Below, in pieces: positions 49,547 through 58,714 of a DNA stretch of 64,000 nucleotides. Each line of letters begins with the position of its first letter. The first letter of the stretch is position 1. Position numbers and translations under genes: made by a program. The stretch is from Streptomyces sp. CCM_MD2014. Its GTDB lineage: Bacteria > Actinomycetota > Actinomycetes > Streptomycetales > Streptomycetaceae. Location of the stretch: assembly GCF_000772045.1 (NCBI RefSeq), contig NZ_CP009754.1, positions 2,356,001-2,420,000 of the forward strand. The letters are read 5' to 3'. The notes beneath the pieces were generated by a model. The model was given only the letters and a program-made list of their open reading frames with translations, was not told where the DNA came from and did not search any database.

Positions 49547-50260
49547 CTAGGACCAAGTGGCCGCCACGTACCCGACCCCGTAGGGCGCGTCCTCGTAGAG
49601 CAGCGTGCCGGCGAGGTCCGTGCCCTCGGCCGCACCGGCCAGGACCTGCCAGGGCGCCCGGCCGGAAACCTTCAGCTCACGGGCCAGTGCGACGTCCAGG
49701 GCCAGGAGGGCGGCCGGGTCGGCCGCGCCCAGGGCCCGCCCCACCTCCGCGTCGAAGGGCGCCGCCCGCTCGTCGAGGTACCCGGGTGCCTTGAGCGTGC
49801 GGCAGGCGCTGGCGTCGCCCAGCACCAGCAGCGCGGTCCGTCCGGCCCGGGCGGCGATGTCCCGGCCCACGGCGGCACAGCGCTCGGCGGGCAGCGCTTC
49901 TCCCACCCCGATGCCCTCGACGGGGGCGTCGGTCCACCCGGCCCTGCCGAGCAGCCAGGCGCCCACGGCCAGTCCGTACGGCAGGACGGGACCGCGCGCG
50001 TCGCCGACGTCGGCGCCAAGGTACACGTCCAGCTCGACGCCGAAGCCGCGGAAGGAGCCCGGCGCACCCTGCGGGCAGACCTCGGGGCCGGCGGTGTCCG
50101 CGGGGCCGACGACCACGAGCCGGTCGGGCCGGGACGCGGCGAGCACGCCCAGCGCGTCCGCGCACGCGGCACGTGCGGCGTCCAGCTCGGGTGCGGCACC
50201 CGCGGCGACCTCCGGTACGAGGAGCGGCGGGCAGGGACAGACGGCGGCGGCGACAAGCAT
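49547..50260 (-). CDS. Class III extradiol dioxygenase subunit B-like protein
   Basis: 237 aa from ATG 50260. MLVAAAVCPCPPLLVPEVAA and LVVVGPADTAGPEVCPQGAPG are the N-terminal strands of the extradiol ring-cleavage/AmmeMemoRadiSam B-like fold. Typical metal-binding His residues of true class III dioxygenases are not obvious, so catalysis is uncertain. It lies 49 bp downstream of miaB on the same strand and probably shares its transcript. Confidence 0.7.
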   Translation of the reverse strand: MLVAAAVCPCPPLLVPEVAAGAAPELDAARAACADALGVLAASRPDRLVVVGPADTAGPEVCPQGAPGSFRGFGVELDVYLGADVGDARGPVLPYGLAVGAWLLGRAGWTDAPVEGIGVGEALPAERCAAVGRDIAARAGRTALLVLGDASACRTLKAPGYLDERAAPFDAEVGRALGAADPAALLALDVALARELKVSGRAPWQVLAGAAEGTDLAGTLLYEDAPYGVGYVAATWS

Positions 50261-50309
50261 GATCGGCAGCGTATCCCCGTGCCGCCACCCCCGGCGGCAC
50301 CCCCTGCGG

Positions 50310-51827
50310 TCAGTCGCAGCCGCAGCCGCCCGCCACGGCCGGCTGGGGCTCGGGAACGCCGATCTTCGGCAGCCCGAGGAGCACGCCGGCCGGCTTGGCC
50401 TGCTCGGCCGTGTTCCGCTTCTCCCAGGCGTCGCCCGCGCGCGTGCGGCGCACATCGAGCACCGCGCCCTCGGCGAGGAGATGATGCGGGGCGGCATAGG
50501 TGATCTCGACGGTCACCACGTCGCCGGGGCGCACCTCCTGCTCGGGCTTGGTGAAGTGCACGAGGCGGTTGTCGGGGGCACGGCCGGAGAGGCGGTGGGT
50601 GGTTCCGTCCTTGCGGCCCTCGCCCTCGGCGACCATGAGCTCCAGGGTGCGGCCGACCTGCTTCTTGTTCTCCTCCCAGGAGATCTCCTCCTGGAGGGCG
50701 ACGAGGCGCTCGTAGCGCTCCTGGACGACCGCCTTGGGGATCTGGCCGTCCATCTCGGCGGCCGGGGTTCCGGGGCGCTTCGAGTACTGGAAGGTGAAGG
50801 CCTGGGCGAAGCGGGCCTCGCGCACCACGTGCAGGGTCTGCTGGAAGTCCTCCTCGGTCTCGCCGGGGAAGCCCACGATGATGTCGGTGGTGATCGCCGC
50901 GTGCGGGATGGCGGCCCGCACCTTCTCGATGATCCCCAGGTAGCGCTCCTGCCGGTACGAGCGGCGCATCGCCTTGAGCACCGGGTCGGAGCCGGACTGG
51001 AGCGGCATGTGCAGCTGCGGCATCACGTTCGGCGTCTCGGCCATGGCGGCGATGACGTCGTCGGTGAAGTCGCGCGGGTGCGGCGAGGTGAAGCGGACGC
51101 GCTCCAGGCCCTCGATGGTCCCGCAGGCGCGCAGCAGCTTGCTGAACGCCTCGCGGTCGCCGATGTCGGAGCCGTAGGCGTTGACGTTCTGCCCGAGCAG
51201 GGTGATCTCGCTGACGCCCTCGGCGACCAGGGCCTCGACCTCCGCGAGGATGTCGCCGGGACGGCGATCCTTCTCCTTGCCGCGCAGTGCGGGGACGATG
51301 CAGAAGGTGCACGTGTTGTTGCAGCCGACGGAGATGGAGACCCAGGCCGCGTAGGCGCTCTCGCGCCGGGTGGGCAGCGTGGACGGGAACGCCTCCAGGG
51401 ACTCGGCGATCTCGACCTGCGCCTCTTCCTGCACGCGGGCGCGCTCGAGCAGCACCGGGAGCTTGCCGATGTTGTGGGTGCCGAAGACGACGTCCACCCA
51501 GGGGGCCCGCTTCACGATGGTGTCGCGGTCCTTCTGGGCCAGGCAGCCGCCGACCGCGATCTGCATGCCGGGGCGGCTCGCCTTCTTCGGGGCGAGGTGG
51601 CCGAGGTTGCCGTACAGCTTGTTGTCGGCGTTCTCCCGTACGGCGCAGGTGTTGAAGACGACGACGTCGGCGTCGCCGTCGGCACCCTCGGGGGCGCGGA
51701 CGTAACCCGCGTCCTCCAGCAGACCGGACAATCGCTCGGAGTCGTGGACGTTCATCTGGCACCCGTAGGTGCGTACTTCGTAGGTGCGCGTGCCGCCCGC
51801 TGACTGGCTCCGGTCGATGCTGCTCAT
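50310..51827 (-). CDS. miaB: tRNA-2-methylthio-N6-dimethylallyladenosine synthase
   Basis: 505 aa from ATG 51827. N-terminal cluster-binding domain: [39 protein letters not shown] (three Cys for the auxiliary FeS cluster). Radical SAM motif [12 protein letters not shown]-terminal TRAM region ([17 protein letters not shown]). It methylthiolates the A37 made by MiaA. The tail ends in GGCGCD, an odd cysteine-rich end. The gene for the dioxygenase-like protein follows closely. Confidence 0.95.
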   Translation of the reverse strand: MSSIDRSQSAGGTRTYEVRTYGCQMNVHDSERLSGLLEDAGYVRAPEGADGDADVVVFNTCAVRENADNKLYGNLGHLAPKKASRPGMQIAVGGCLAQKDRDTIVKRAPWVDVVFGTHNIGKLPVLLERARVQEEAQVEIAESLEAFPSTLPTRRESAYAAWVSISVGCNNTCTFCIVPALRGKEKDRRPGDILAEVEALVAEGVSEITLLGQNVNAYGSDIGDREAFSKLLRACGTIEGLERVRFTSPHPRDFTDDVIAAMAETPNVMPQLHMPLQSGSDPVLKAMRRSYRQERYLGIIEKVRAAIPHAAITTDIIVGFPGETEEDFQQTLHVVREARFAQAFTFQYSKRPGTPAAEMDGQIPKAVVQERYERLVALQEEISWEENKKQVGRTLELMVAEGEGRKDGTTHRLSGRAPDNRLVHFTKPEQEVRPGDVVTVEITYAAPHHLLAEGAVLDVRRTRAGDAWEKRNTAEQAKPAGVLLGLPKIGVPEPQPAVAGGCGCD

Positions 51828-51875
51828 GGCAGTAAGGGTAGGCGGTCGCGGAGGCGGCGATCGCCGCCGCACGTA

Positions 51876-51922
51876 TTGACAGTACACCGTCATACTCGGT
51901 GTGATGCATGGGAGCGCTCCCA
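51876..51922 (+). promoter_or_regulatory. Promoter with perfect CebR box
   Basis: TTGACA (51876-51881), 18-bp spacer and TGTGAT (51900-51905) form a promoter. TGGGAGCGCTCCCA (51909-51922) is exactly the CebR operator that controls cellulose-utilisation genes in Streptomyces and sits at the expected transcription start. Confidence 0.85.
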
Positions 51923-51958
51923 CACATCGACGTCCCTTCTCCTCACTGGAGGCACCCC

Positions 51959-53134
51959 GTGCTCACCCGAGTCCTGCGATTACCGCGCCGGCCCTGGACC
52001 GCCGTCGTGGCCGCCGTCGCGCTGGTCGTGTCGGTCCTGGCGGCCATGCCCGCGAGCGGTGCGGCGTCGGACGCCTGCCGCGTCGACTACACGGTCGACG
52101 CGTGGGCGGGCGGCTACACCGCCCAGGTCAGGATCACCAACCTCGGCCCCGCGGTCGGCGACTGGCGGCTGACCTGGACCTACACCGGCGATCAGCAGGT
52201 GACGTCGGCGTGGAACGCGACCGTCACCCAGACCGGCGCGTCCGTCGTCGCCGTCGACGCCGGCTGGAACGGCGCGATGGCCACGGGCGGCACCGCCGAG
52301 TTCGGGCTGCAGGGCACCTGGCGGTCCGCCGCCCCGGCGCCGGACGACTTCGCGCTCAACGGCCTGACGTGCGGCGGTGACGGCGGCACACCGCCCACGA
52401 CGCCGCCGCCCACCACGCCCCCTCCGACCACTCCGCCGCCGTCCGCGGAGTGCGGTGACGCCGTGATCTGCTCGGGCTTCGAGGACCAGGCCGGTTCCGA
52501 GCCGTCCGGCGACTGGCGGTTCACCGCACCCGACTGTCAGGGCACGGGCTCGGTCGCCGTCGACTCGACGGTGGCGCACGAGGGCGGCAGGTCGCTCCGG
52601 GTGGACGGCCGGGCCGGCTACTGCAACCACGCCTTCGTCGCCCACACCGCGGACCTGTCGGCGGTCGGCCCGGTGATGTACGTACGCATGTGGGTACGGC
52701 ACACCACCGCGCTGCCGGTCTCCCACGTCACCTTCGTGTCGATGCCGGACTCGGCCCAGGGCGGCCGGGCGCTGCGCGTGGGCGGCCAGAACGGCGCGCT
52801 GCAGTGGAACCGGGAGAGCGACGACGCCACCCTGCCCGCGCAGAGCCCGGCCGGGGTCGCGCTGAGCCGGCCGCTGGCGACGGACGGCTGGCAGTGCCTG
52901 CGGTTCGCGATCGACACGTCGGCCGGCCATCTGGACACCTGGCTCGGCGACGAGCAGGTTCCCGGCCTGCACGCCGACGGGGTGCCGACGCAGGACGTCG
53001 ACCAGCAGTGGCTCGCCCGCGGCACCGCGCCCCGGCCGACCGCGCTGCGGCTGGGCTGGGAGAGCTACGCGACCGGCGACGACACGGTCTGGTTCGACGA
53101 CGTGGCCGTGGGCTCCGCTCCGATCGGCTGCTGA
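51959..53134 (+). CDS. Secreted cellulose-binding (CBM2) protein with C-terminal carbohydrate-active-type domain
   Basis: 391 aa from GTG 51959 (GGAGG upstream). Signal peptide ([22 protein letters not shown]), then a CBM2 of about 100 residues ([57 protein letters not shown]) with the aromatic cellulose-binding residues. A Thr-Pro linker ([16 protein letters not shown]) leads to a 230-residue beta-rich domain ([58 protein letters not shown]) resembling a concanavalin-like fold. No catalytic residues can be assigned. The perfect CebR box upstream means cellobiose-type induction. Confidence 0.8.
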   Translation: MLTRVLRLPRRPWTAVVAAVALVVSVLAAMPASGAASDACRVDYTVDAWAGGYTAQVRITNLGPAVGDWRLTWTYTGDQQVTSAWNATVTQTGASVVAVDAGWNGAMATGGTAEFGLQGTWRSAAPAPDDFALNGLTCGGDGGTPPTTPPPTTPPPTTPPPSAECGDAVICSGFEDQAGSEPSGDWRFTAPDCQGTGSVAVDSTVAHEGGRSLRVDGRAGYCNHAFVAHTADLSAVGPVMYVRMWVRHTTALPVSHVTFVSMPDSAQGGRALRVGGQNGALQWNRESDDATLPAQSPAGVALSRPLATDGWQCLRFAIDTSAGHLDTWLGDEQVPGLHADGVPTQDVDQQWLARGTAPRPTALRLGWESYATGDDTVWFDDVAVGSAPIGC

Positions 53135-53489
53135 CGGGCGGCGGGGGCGCGGACGGGACCGCCGGGCGCGGCCCCCGGACGCCGCCCTCCGCCCGATGAC
53201 GGCCCGCCCCCTCCCGGCCGCGCGGCCCACACCGCGGGCGCGGGGCGGGGCGCGGCTCACCACCTCCGGCGCGGGCGCGGGGCGGGAGCGCCGGGGACCG
53301 CTCCCCCGCGCGCTCCCCCGCCCGGCGCCACCGGCCCGTTCCGGCTGAGCCGCCCGCGCCCGCCGGACGACCGGCCCGAACGGGCACACTGCCGCGGGAA
53401 CCGCGAGATCCGGGACAGCCCGGCTCACGGCCTCCGGCGCGGGCGCGACGCGGGAGGGCCGCGCCGCCCGACCTGGTGCGCGGACGCGG
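53135..53489. other. GC-rich intergenic region with an imperfect 36-bp direct repeat
   Basis: 53253-53288 and 53421-53456 share CTCCGGCGCGGGCGCG and flanks with a few mismatches. No coding signal. Lies between convergent genes, so likely holds terminators. Confidence 0.5.
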
Positions 53490-54149
53490 CTACGGCTCGA
53501 TGAGCCCCGCGCGGATCGCGTACCGGGTGAGCTCCAGGCGGTCCCGCACCCCCAGTTTCTGCAGGAGGTTCGCGCGGTGGCGTTCGACGGTCTTGGCGCT
53601 GATGAACAGCAGCTCGCCGATCTCCTTGGAGGTGTGGCCCTCGGCGACCAGCTTGAGGATCTCCTCCTCGCGCTCGGTGATGGGCCGCTCGGGCAGACCC
53701 CCGCCGCCCTGCACGCGGTCGAGGTAGGAGCGGACCAGGGCCCGTTCGGCGCCGGGGTAGATGAACGGCTCGTCGCGCACGGCGGCCCGGCACGCCTCGA
53801 CCAGGTCCCGGTCGGCGACGGACTTGAGCACGTATCCGCAGGCGCCCGCCTTGAGCGCCTCGAAGAAGTACTGCTCGTTGTCGTACATGGTCAGGATCAG
53901 GATGCGCAGCTCGGGCAGGCGGCGGGAGAGTTCGCGGGCCGCCTGGAGGCCGGTCATGCGGGGCATGGCGACGTCCAGGACGGCCAGGTCGACCTCGGTG
54001 GCCCGCGCGGCCGCGACCGCTTCGGCACCGTCACCGGCCTCCGCGACCACCGTGAGATCGGGTTCGCCGTCCAGGATGAGGCGGACGCCGCGGCGTACGA
54101 GGGTGTGGTCGTCGGCGAGCAGGACGCGGATCGGGGGCCGTGCTGACAT
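53490..54149 (-). CDS. NarL/FixJ-family response regulator
   Basis: 219 aa. Receiver: VLLADDHTLVRRGV (acidic pocket), VDLAVLDVAMPRMTG (phospho-Asp), LTMYD and KAGACGYVLKS. LuxR-type HTH: ITEREEEILKLVAEGHTSKE then ISAKTVERHRANLLQKLGV. The ATG overlaps the stop of the kinase gene (TGATG), so the two are translationally coupled. Target genes unknown. Confidence 0.9.
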   Translation of the reverse strand: MSARPPIRVLLADDHTLVRRGVRLILDGEPDLTVVAEAGDGAEAVAAARATEVDLAVLDVAMPRMTGLQAARELSRRLPELRILILTMYDNEQYFFEALKAGACGYVLKSVADRDLVEACRAAVRDEPFIYPGAERALVRSYLDRVQGGGGLPERPITEREEEILKLVAEGHTSKEIGELLFISAKTVERHRANLLQKLGVRDRLELTRYAIRAGLIEP

Positions 54150-55237
54150 CAGGGGCTGTCTCCGGTTCGGTCTGCGGAACGGTCCCCCGGCGGTGCGGGG
54201 ACGCGCAGGCGTACGTCGGTGCCCCCTCCGGGGGCGGGTGCGAAGTTGATCTCGGCTCCTATCAGCAGGGCCCGCTCCCGCATCCCGCGGATGCCGGCGC
54301 CCTCGGGTGCCGTGCCGAGGCCGGTGCCGTTGTCGCGGACGAGGAGTTCGACACCCCCGCCCCCGTCCCCGGCCGGCGGCAGCGGGCGCAGTGTGAGCGC
54401 CGCGCGGTCCGCGGCGGCGTGGCGGGCGGTGTTGGTCAGGCCTTCCTGCGCGACCCGGTAGAGCACGAGTTCGGCCTCCGGGGCGAGCGGGGGCAGGTCG
54501 CCGGGGATGTGGTGCTGGACGGTCAGGCCGTGGTGGGTGAACTCGGCGGCGAGCGAGCGCAGGGCGCTGGCCAGGCCGAGTTCCTCCAGGACGCCGGGGC
54601 GCAGCCGGCGGGCGATGCGGCGGATCTCGTCGAGGCCGGCCCGGGTGGCCTCCTGGGCGAGGGACACCTCCTCGCGCAGTTCGCCGGGGACCCGGTCGGC
54701 GACGCGCTTGAGCTGGAGGAGGACGGCGGTGAGCGTCTGGCCGACCTCGTCGTGCAGCTCGCGGGCGATGCGGTGGCGTTCGCGTTCCTGGGCCTCCAGG
54801 GCCCGGCCGGCACCGGCGGCGCGTTCGGCCTGGAGCCGGTCCAGCATCGTGTTGTACGTCGCGATCAGCTGCGCCGCCTCGGCCGGTCCGGAGACCTCGG
54901 GACGGGTCCCCGGCACGAGCAGGTCGGCGGTGGCCATGGCCCGCCCCAGCCGGTGCAGCGGGGTGAGTCCGATGCGAAGCACGACCGCGTTGCCGGCGAG
55001 CAGTACCGAGAGGCCGGCCAGCAGGACGAGGGCCTCCCCGGCCAGCACGGGGGTGGACACGGTGACCGGTCCCAGCAGCAGTGCGGTGGCGACGACCAGG
55101 CCGGCGGCGTTGAGCGAGAAGATCCGCCAGAACAGCGACACGTTCCTCTTCCCGCTCCTCCCGGCCTTCTCGCACGACACCCCCGCGGCCAGCTTCACCG
55201 ACCGCGACCGGCTGCGTATATCCGTCACGACACCCAT
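54149..55237 (-). CDS. NarL-type sensor histidine kinase
   Basis: 362 aa from ATG 55237. Two hydrophobic segments (LFWRIFSLNAAGLVVATALL and LAGEALVLLAGLSVLLAG) border a very short outer loop, then a HAMP-like region and HisKA_3: ERERHRIARELHDEVGQTLT (phospho-His), ATPase lobe with EGLTNTARHA, LLVRDNGTGL and GIRGMRERA. The small outer loop suggests sensing within the membrane. Divergent from the KhtT/KhtU genes, which could be regulated by it. Confidence 0.85.
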   Translation of the reverse strand: MGVVTDIRSRSRSVKLAAGVSCEKAGRSGKRNVSLFWRIFSLNAAGLVVATALLLGPVTVSTPVLAGEALVLLAGLSVLLAGNAVVLRIGLTPLHRLGRAMATADLLVPGTRPEVSGPAEAAQLIATYNTMLDRLQAERAAGAGRALEAQERERHRIARELHDEVGQTLTAVLLQLKRVADRVPGELREEVSLAQEATRAGLDEIRRIARRLRPGVLEELGLASALRSLAAEFTHHGLTVQHHIPGDLPPLAPEAELVLYRVAQEGLTNTARHAAADRAALTLRPLPPAGDGGGGVELLVRDNGTGLGTAPEGAGIRGMRERALLIGAEINFAPAPGGGTDVRLRVPAPPGDRSADRTGDSP

Positions 55238-55360
55238 ATCGCCACCGTACGTGCGGATGGCAGCATGGCGAGGTCGCGGGCACGTCACCCACGTGCGCAA
55301 ACGCAGCAAAAGCAGCAAGCCACGCGGCAGGCAAACGCAGGACGAATGAGGGGAAAGCAC

Positions 55361-55846
55361 GTGTCAGCTCCACGCCTGAGGGCGACGCCGCTCCCGGGTA
55401 TCGGGGTCCAGTACGACCTGGTGACCCGCGAGCACCGCCACCTGTCGGTGGTGGCCCACCGCGACGGGGCCCGCACGGTCAACGTGTACCGGTCCGACGA
55501 CCCCGATTCCTGCGCCCACTCACTGCGGCTGACGGGCCCCGAGGCGGGCGCGCTGATCGACGCGCTGAAGCCCTCCCACCACAGCGCGAGCCTGCTCTAC
55601 ACCACCGATCTGGGGCTGGTCGCCGAGCGGATCGAGGTGGCCGCCACCTCCCGCTGGAACGGGCGGCTGCTGGGCGACACCCGGATGCGGACCGAGACGG
55701 GTGCCTCGATCGTGGCGGTGCTGCGGCGGGCCGAGGCGATCCCCTCCCCGGCGCCGGACTTCCGGCTCGTGGGTGGTGACACCTTGATCGTCATCGGCAC
55801 CCGTGAGGGCGTCGACGCCGCCGCGGCGATACTCGGGCAGGAGTGA
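55361..55846 (+). CDS. Antiporter regulatory subunit, KhtT-like (TrkA-C domain)
   Basis: 161 aa from GTG 55361. The C-terminal half has TGASIVAVLRRAEAIPSPAP then FRLVGGDTLIVIGTREGVDA, a RCK/TrkA-C domain that binds a small ligand. The N-terminal half is a KhtT-type domain. The antiporter gene follows after 4 bp, so they form one operon; this subunit probably gates the transporter. Confidence 0.8.
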   Translation: MSAPRLRATPLPGIGVQYDLVTREHRHLSVVAHRDGARTVNVYRSDDPDSCAHSLRLTGPEAGALIDALKPSHHSASLLYTTDLGLVAERIEVAATSRWNGRLLGDTRMRTETGASIVAVLRRAEAIPSPAPDFRLVGGDTLIVIGTREGVDAAAAILGQE

Positions 55847-55850
55847 GCCG

Positions 55851-57083
55851 GTGCACTCCGCGGTTCTGCTGATCGAGTTCGGTTCCATCATCCTCGGGCT
55901 CGGGCTCCTCGGCCGGTTCGCCGGCCGCTACCGCCTGTCCCCCATCCCGCTGTACCTGCTGGCCGGTCTGGCCTTCGGCGAGGGCGGTCTGCTCCCGCTC
56001 GGTGCGAGCGAGGAGTTCGTCGCGACCGGCGCCGAGATCGGCGTCATCCTCCTGCTGCTGATGCTGGGCCTGGAGTACACGGCCAGCGACCTGGTCACCA
56101 ACCTCAAGTCCCACTACCCGGCGGGCCTCGTCGACTGCGCGCTCAACGCCGTGCCGGGCGCGGTGGCCGCGCTGCTGATGGGCTGGGGCCCGGTGGCCGC
56201 CGTGGTCCTGGCCGGCGTGACGTGGATCTCGTCGTCCGGTGTGATCGCGAAGGTCCTCGGCGACCTGGGCCGGGTCGGCAACCGCGAGACTCCCGTGATC
56301 CTGAGCGTGCTGGTCCTGGAGGACCTGGCGATGGCGGTGTACCTGCCGATCGTCACGGCCCTGGTCGCCGGCGCCGGTCTGATGACCGGGAGCATCACCC
56401 TGGCGATCGCGCTGGCCGCGGCCGGTCTCGTACTCTTCGTCGCCGTGCGCTACGGGCGGCTCATCTCCCGCTTCGTCTCCAGCGACGACCCCGAGAAGCT
56501 GCTCCTGGTGGTGCTGGGCCTGACGATCCTCGTCGCCGGTGTGGCGCAGCAGCTCCAGGTGTCGGCGGCGGTGGGCGCCTTCCTGGTGGGCATCGCGCTG
56601 TCCGGGGAGGTCGCGGAGGGCGCGCACACGCTGCTGAGCCCGCTGCGGGACCTGTTCGCGGCGGTCTTCTTCGTCTTCTTCGGGCTGCACACGGATCCGG
56701 CCAGCATTCCGCCGGTCCTGCTGCCCGCGCTGGCGCTGGCGCTGCTGACCGCGTTGACGAAGATCGCCACCGGGTACTGGGCGGCGCGGCGGGCCGGGAT
56801 CTCCGTCAAGGGCCGCTGGCGGGCGGGCGGCGCGCTGGTGGCGCGCGGCGAGTTCTCCATCGTGATCGCGGGCCTCGCCGTCTCGGCGGGCATCGAGCCG
56901 TCCCTGGGTCCGCTGGCCACGGCATACGTCCTCATCCTGGTCGTCCTCGGCCCCCTCACCGCACGCTTCACCGAGCCGCTGGCGATGCGCGTCTTCCGGC
57001 GCCGCGACAACCCCGACCGTCCCGGCGGCCCCGCGGAGGGGACGCCCCGGGCCGCGGAGGCGGAAGCCTCGGTCGGCGACTGA
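55851..57083 (+). CDS. Cation:proton antiporter, CPA2 family (KhtU-like)
   Basis: 410 aa from GTG 55851. Around 12 hydrophobic segments are visible, starting LIEFGSIILGLGLLGRFAGR and including GVILLLLMLGLEYTASDL (conserved CPA2 motif). ISSSGVIAKVL and RGEFSIVIAGLA are typical of the Kef/KhtU ion-binding region. Exchanges K+ or another cation for H+. Translated directly after the regulatory subunit. Confidence 0.85.
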   Translation: MHSAVLLIEFGSIILGLGLLGRFAGRYRLSPIPLYLLAGLAFGEGGLLPLGASEEFVATGAEIGVILLLLMLGLEYTASDLVTNLKSHYPAGLVDCALNAVPGAVAALLMGWGPVAAVVLAGVTWISSSGVIAKVLGDLGRVGNRETPVILSVLVLEDLAMAVYLPIVTALVAGAGLMTGSITLAIALAAAGLVLFVAVRYGRLISRFVSSDDPEKLLLVVLGLTILVAGVAQQLQVSAAVGAFLVGIALSGEVAEGAHTLLSPLRDLFAAVFFVFFGLHTDPASIPPVLLPALALALLTALTKIATGYWAARRAGISVKGRWRAGGALVARGEFSIVIAGLAVSAGIEPSLGPLATAYVLILVVLGPLTARFTEPLAMRVFRRRDNPDRPGGPAEGTPRAAEAEASVGD

Positions 57084-57109
57084 CCCCGGCCCGGCCACGG
57101 CTCCCCCGC

Positions 57110-57138
57110 ACGACCCCGGCACACGGTGCCGGGGTCGT
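57110..57138. terminator. Hairpin between antiporter and MazG-like genes
   Basis: ACGACCCCGGCAC (57110-57122) pairs perfectly with 57126-57138, 3-nt loop. Confidence 0.7.
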
Positions 57139-57150
57139 CGTGCGCCTCGC

Positions 57151-57645
57151 TCAGGCGCCCGGCGTCGTCGCGGTCCCGGCCGTCGGAGGCGTCCACCCCT
57201 GCCGGCGCAGTACGCCCGAGACGTCCGGCGCCTCGTAGTGGTCGCCCTTGAGGACCTTGCCGTCGGCCCGGCGGCTGACGCGGCCGTCGGGGCCCAGCTT
57301 GGTCATGTTGGAGCGGTGGACCTCGGCGATCACCGCGTCCAGGTCGATGCCGTGCACGAGGGCCGTGCCGTAGGCGACGTAGACCACGTCGGCCAGCTCG
57401 TGCGCGAGCCGGTCGAGCGGGCCCCCGACCGAGACCTCGGCCACCTCGGCGGCCTCCTCGGCGAGCAGCTCGCCCCGGTGCGCGGCGAGGGCGGGCGGGA
57501 CCTCGGTCGGAGTGCTGCGCGCGTCCAGGCCGAAGGCGAGGTGGAAGGCGCGGACCAGGTCGGCGGGCGACGTGCCGCTCCCTGCGGACGGCGTACCGCT
57601 CCCGGCGGGCTGGGTGCCGCTCTCGGCGGGCGGGGTGTTGCTCAT
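57151..57645 (-). CDS. MazG-like nucleotide pyrophosphohydrolase family protein
   Basis: 164 aa. Core: RGELLAEEAAEVAEVS then RLAHELADVVYVAYGTALVH, the EExxE plus ExxD metal-binding pattern of MazG/HisE-type enzymes. The first 25 residues are a Ser/Gly/Thr-rich leader. TACAGT lies 7 nt before the ATG at 57645, a leaderless start; an in-frame ATG at 57675 is an alternative. Substrate unknown. Confidence 0.75.
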   Translation of the reverse strand: MSNTPPAESGTQPAGSGTPSAGSGTSPADLVRAFHLAFGLDARSTPTEVPPALAAHRGELLAEEAAEVAEVSVGGPLDRLAHELADVVYVAYGTALVHGIDLDAVIAEVHRSNMTKLGPDGRVSRRADGKVLKGDHYEAPDVSGVLRRQGWTPPTAGTATTPGA

Positions 57646-57718
57646 GCCGACGACTGTAGCGACCGCCACTGACATGGGGCCCTGGTCAGGGTGGGTGCGG
57701 GCTGGCAGGATCGCCCCC

Positions 57719-58714
57719 ATGTCCACGCTGCTCTCCCGTATCGGCAGGCGCCGGGCCGTCCAGGGGGCGGTCGCCGGTGCCGTCGTGCTCGGGCTGCTGC
57801 TGTGGTGGCTGCTGCCGCTGGGAGAGAAGCCGCCGAGCGGGTCGATCACGTTCAGCACGGGTACCCGCGCGGGCGTCTACCAGAAGTACGGCGAGCTGCT
57901 GCGCACCGAGCTGCGCAAGGACATGCCGGATCTGAACGTGCGGCTGATGACCAGCGCGGGTTCGCAGGAGAACGTCGAACGGGTGGCGTCCGGAGAGGCC
58001 GACTTCACGATCGCGGCGGCCGACGCGGTGGAGACGTACAAGCTGTCCGGCGGTCCGGGCGCCGAGGAACTGCGCGGGGTCACCCGGCTCTACGACGACT
58101 ACGTGCAGCTCGTCGTACCGAGCGACTCGGACATCCAGTCCGTGGCCGACCTGCGCGGCAAGCGGGTGGCCATCGGGCTGCCCAACTCGGGGGTTCGGCT
58201 GATAGCGACCCGGCTGCTCAAGGCCGTGGGCATCGATCCGGAGACGGGCATCACGCCCCGGGCGGACGGGATCGACACCGGTCCCGGGCGCCTCGGCGAC
58301 GAGCTCGACGCGTTCTTCTGGTCCGGCGGGGTGCCGACGGACGGCCTCGAGGAGATAGCGGAGAGTTCCGCGTTCCGGTTCGTGCCCATCGGCGAGGACC
58401 TGGTCACCGAGCTGCACGAGTCGGGCGGCGCGACCCGCTACTACCGCACCACCAACATGCCCGAGTCCGCCTACCCCACCGTGCAGAACGGTGCCGTGGT
58501 GCCCACCATGGCGGTCTCCAACCTGCTGGTGACCCGCGCGGACGTCGATCCGCGGCTCACCGAGTGGCTGACCCGGACCGTGCTCGACAGCCGCGACGGC
58601 ATCGGAGCACACGTGCACTCCGCACAGCTGGTGGACCTGCGCACCGCGATCTACACCGACCCGCTGGAGCTGCACGAGGGCGCCCGGCGCTACTACCGGT
58701 CGGTCAAGCCCTAG
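57719..58714 (+). CDS. TAXI-family TRAP transporter solute-binding protein
   Basis: 331 aa. Membrane anchor (AVAGAVVLGLLLWWLLPL) followed by FSTGTRAGVYQKYGELLRTE, LMTSAGSQENVERVASGEAD, KRVAIGLPNSGVRLIATRLL and LDAFFWSGGVPTDGLEE, the hallmark of TAXI binding proteins. No TRAP membrane subunits are adjacent, so it may serve as a sensor input to the neighbouring GluK kinase, as often seen with such orphan proteins. The gene ends convergent with gluK, their stops sharing CTAG (58711-58714). It is divergent from the MazG-like gene. Confidence 0.8.
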   Translation: MSTLLSRIGRRRAVQGAVAGAVVLGLLLWWLLPLGEKPPSGSITFSTGTRAGVYQKYGELLRTELRKDMPDLNVRLMTSAGSQENVERVASGEADFTIAAADAVETYKLSGGPGAEELRGVTRLYDDYVQLVVPSDSDIQSVADLRGKRVAIGLPNSGVRLIATRLLKAVGIDPETGITPRADGIDTGPGRLGDELDAFFWSGGVPTDGLEEIAESSAFRFVPIGEDLVTELHESGGATRYYRTTNMPESAYPTVQNGAVVPTMAVSNLLVTRADVDPRLTEWLTRTVLDSRDGIGAHVHSAQLVDLRTAIYTDPLELHEGARRYYRSVKP

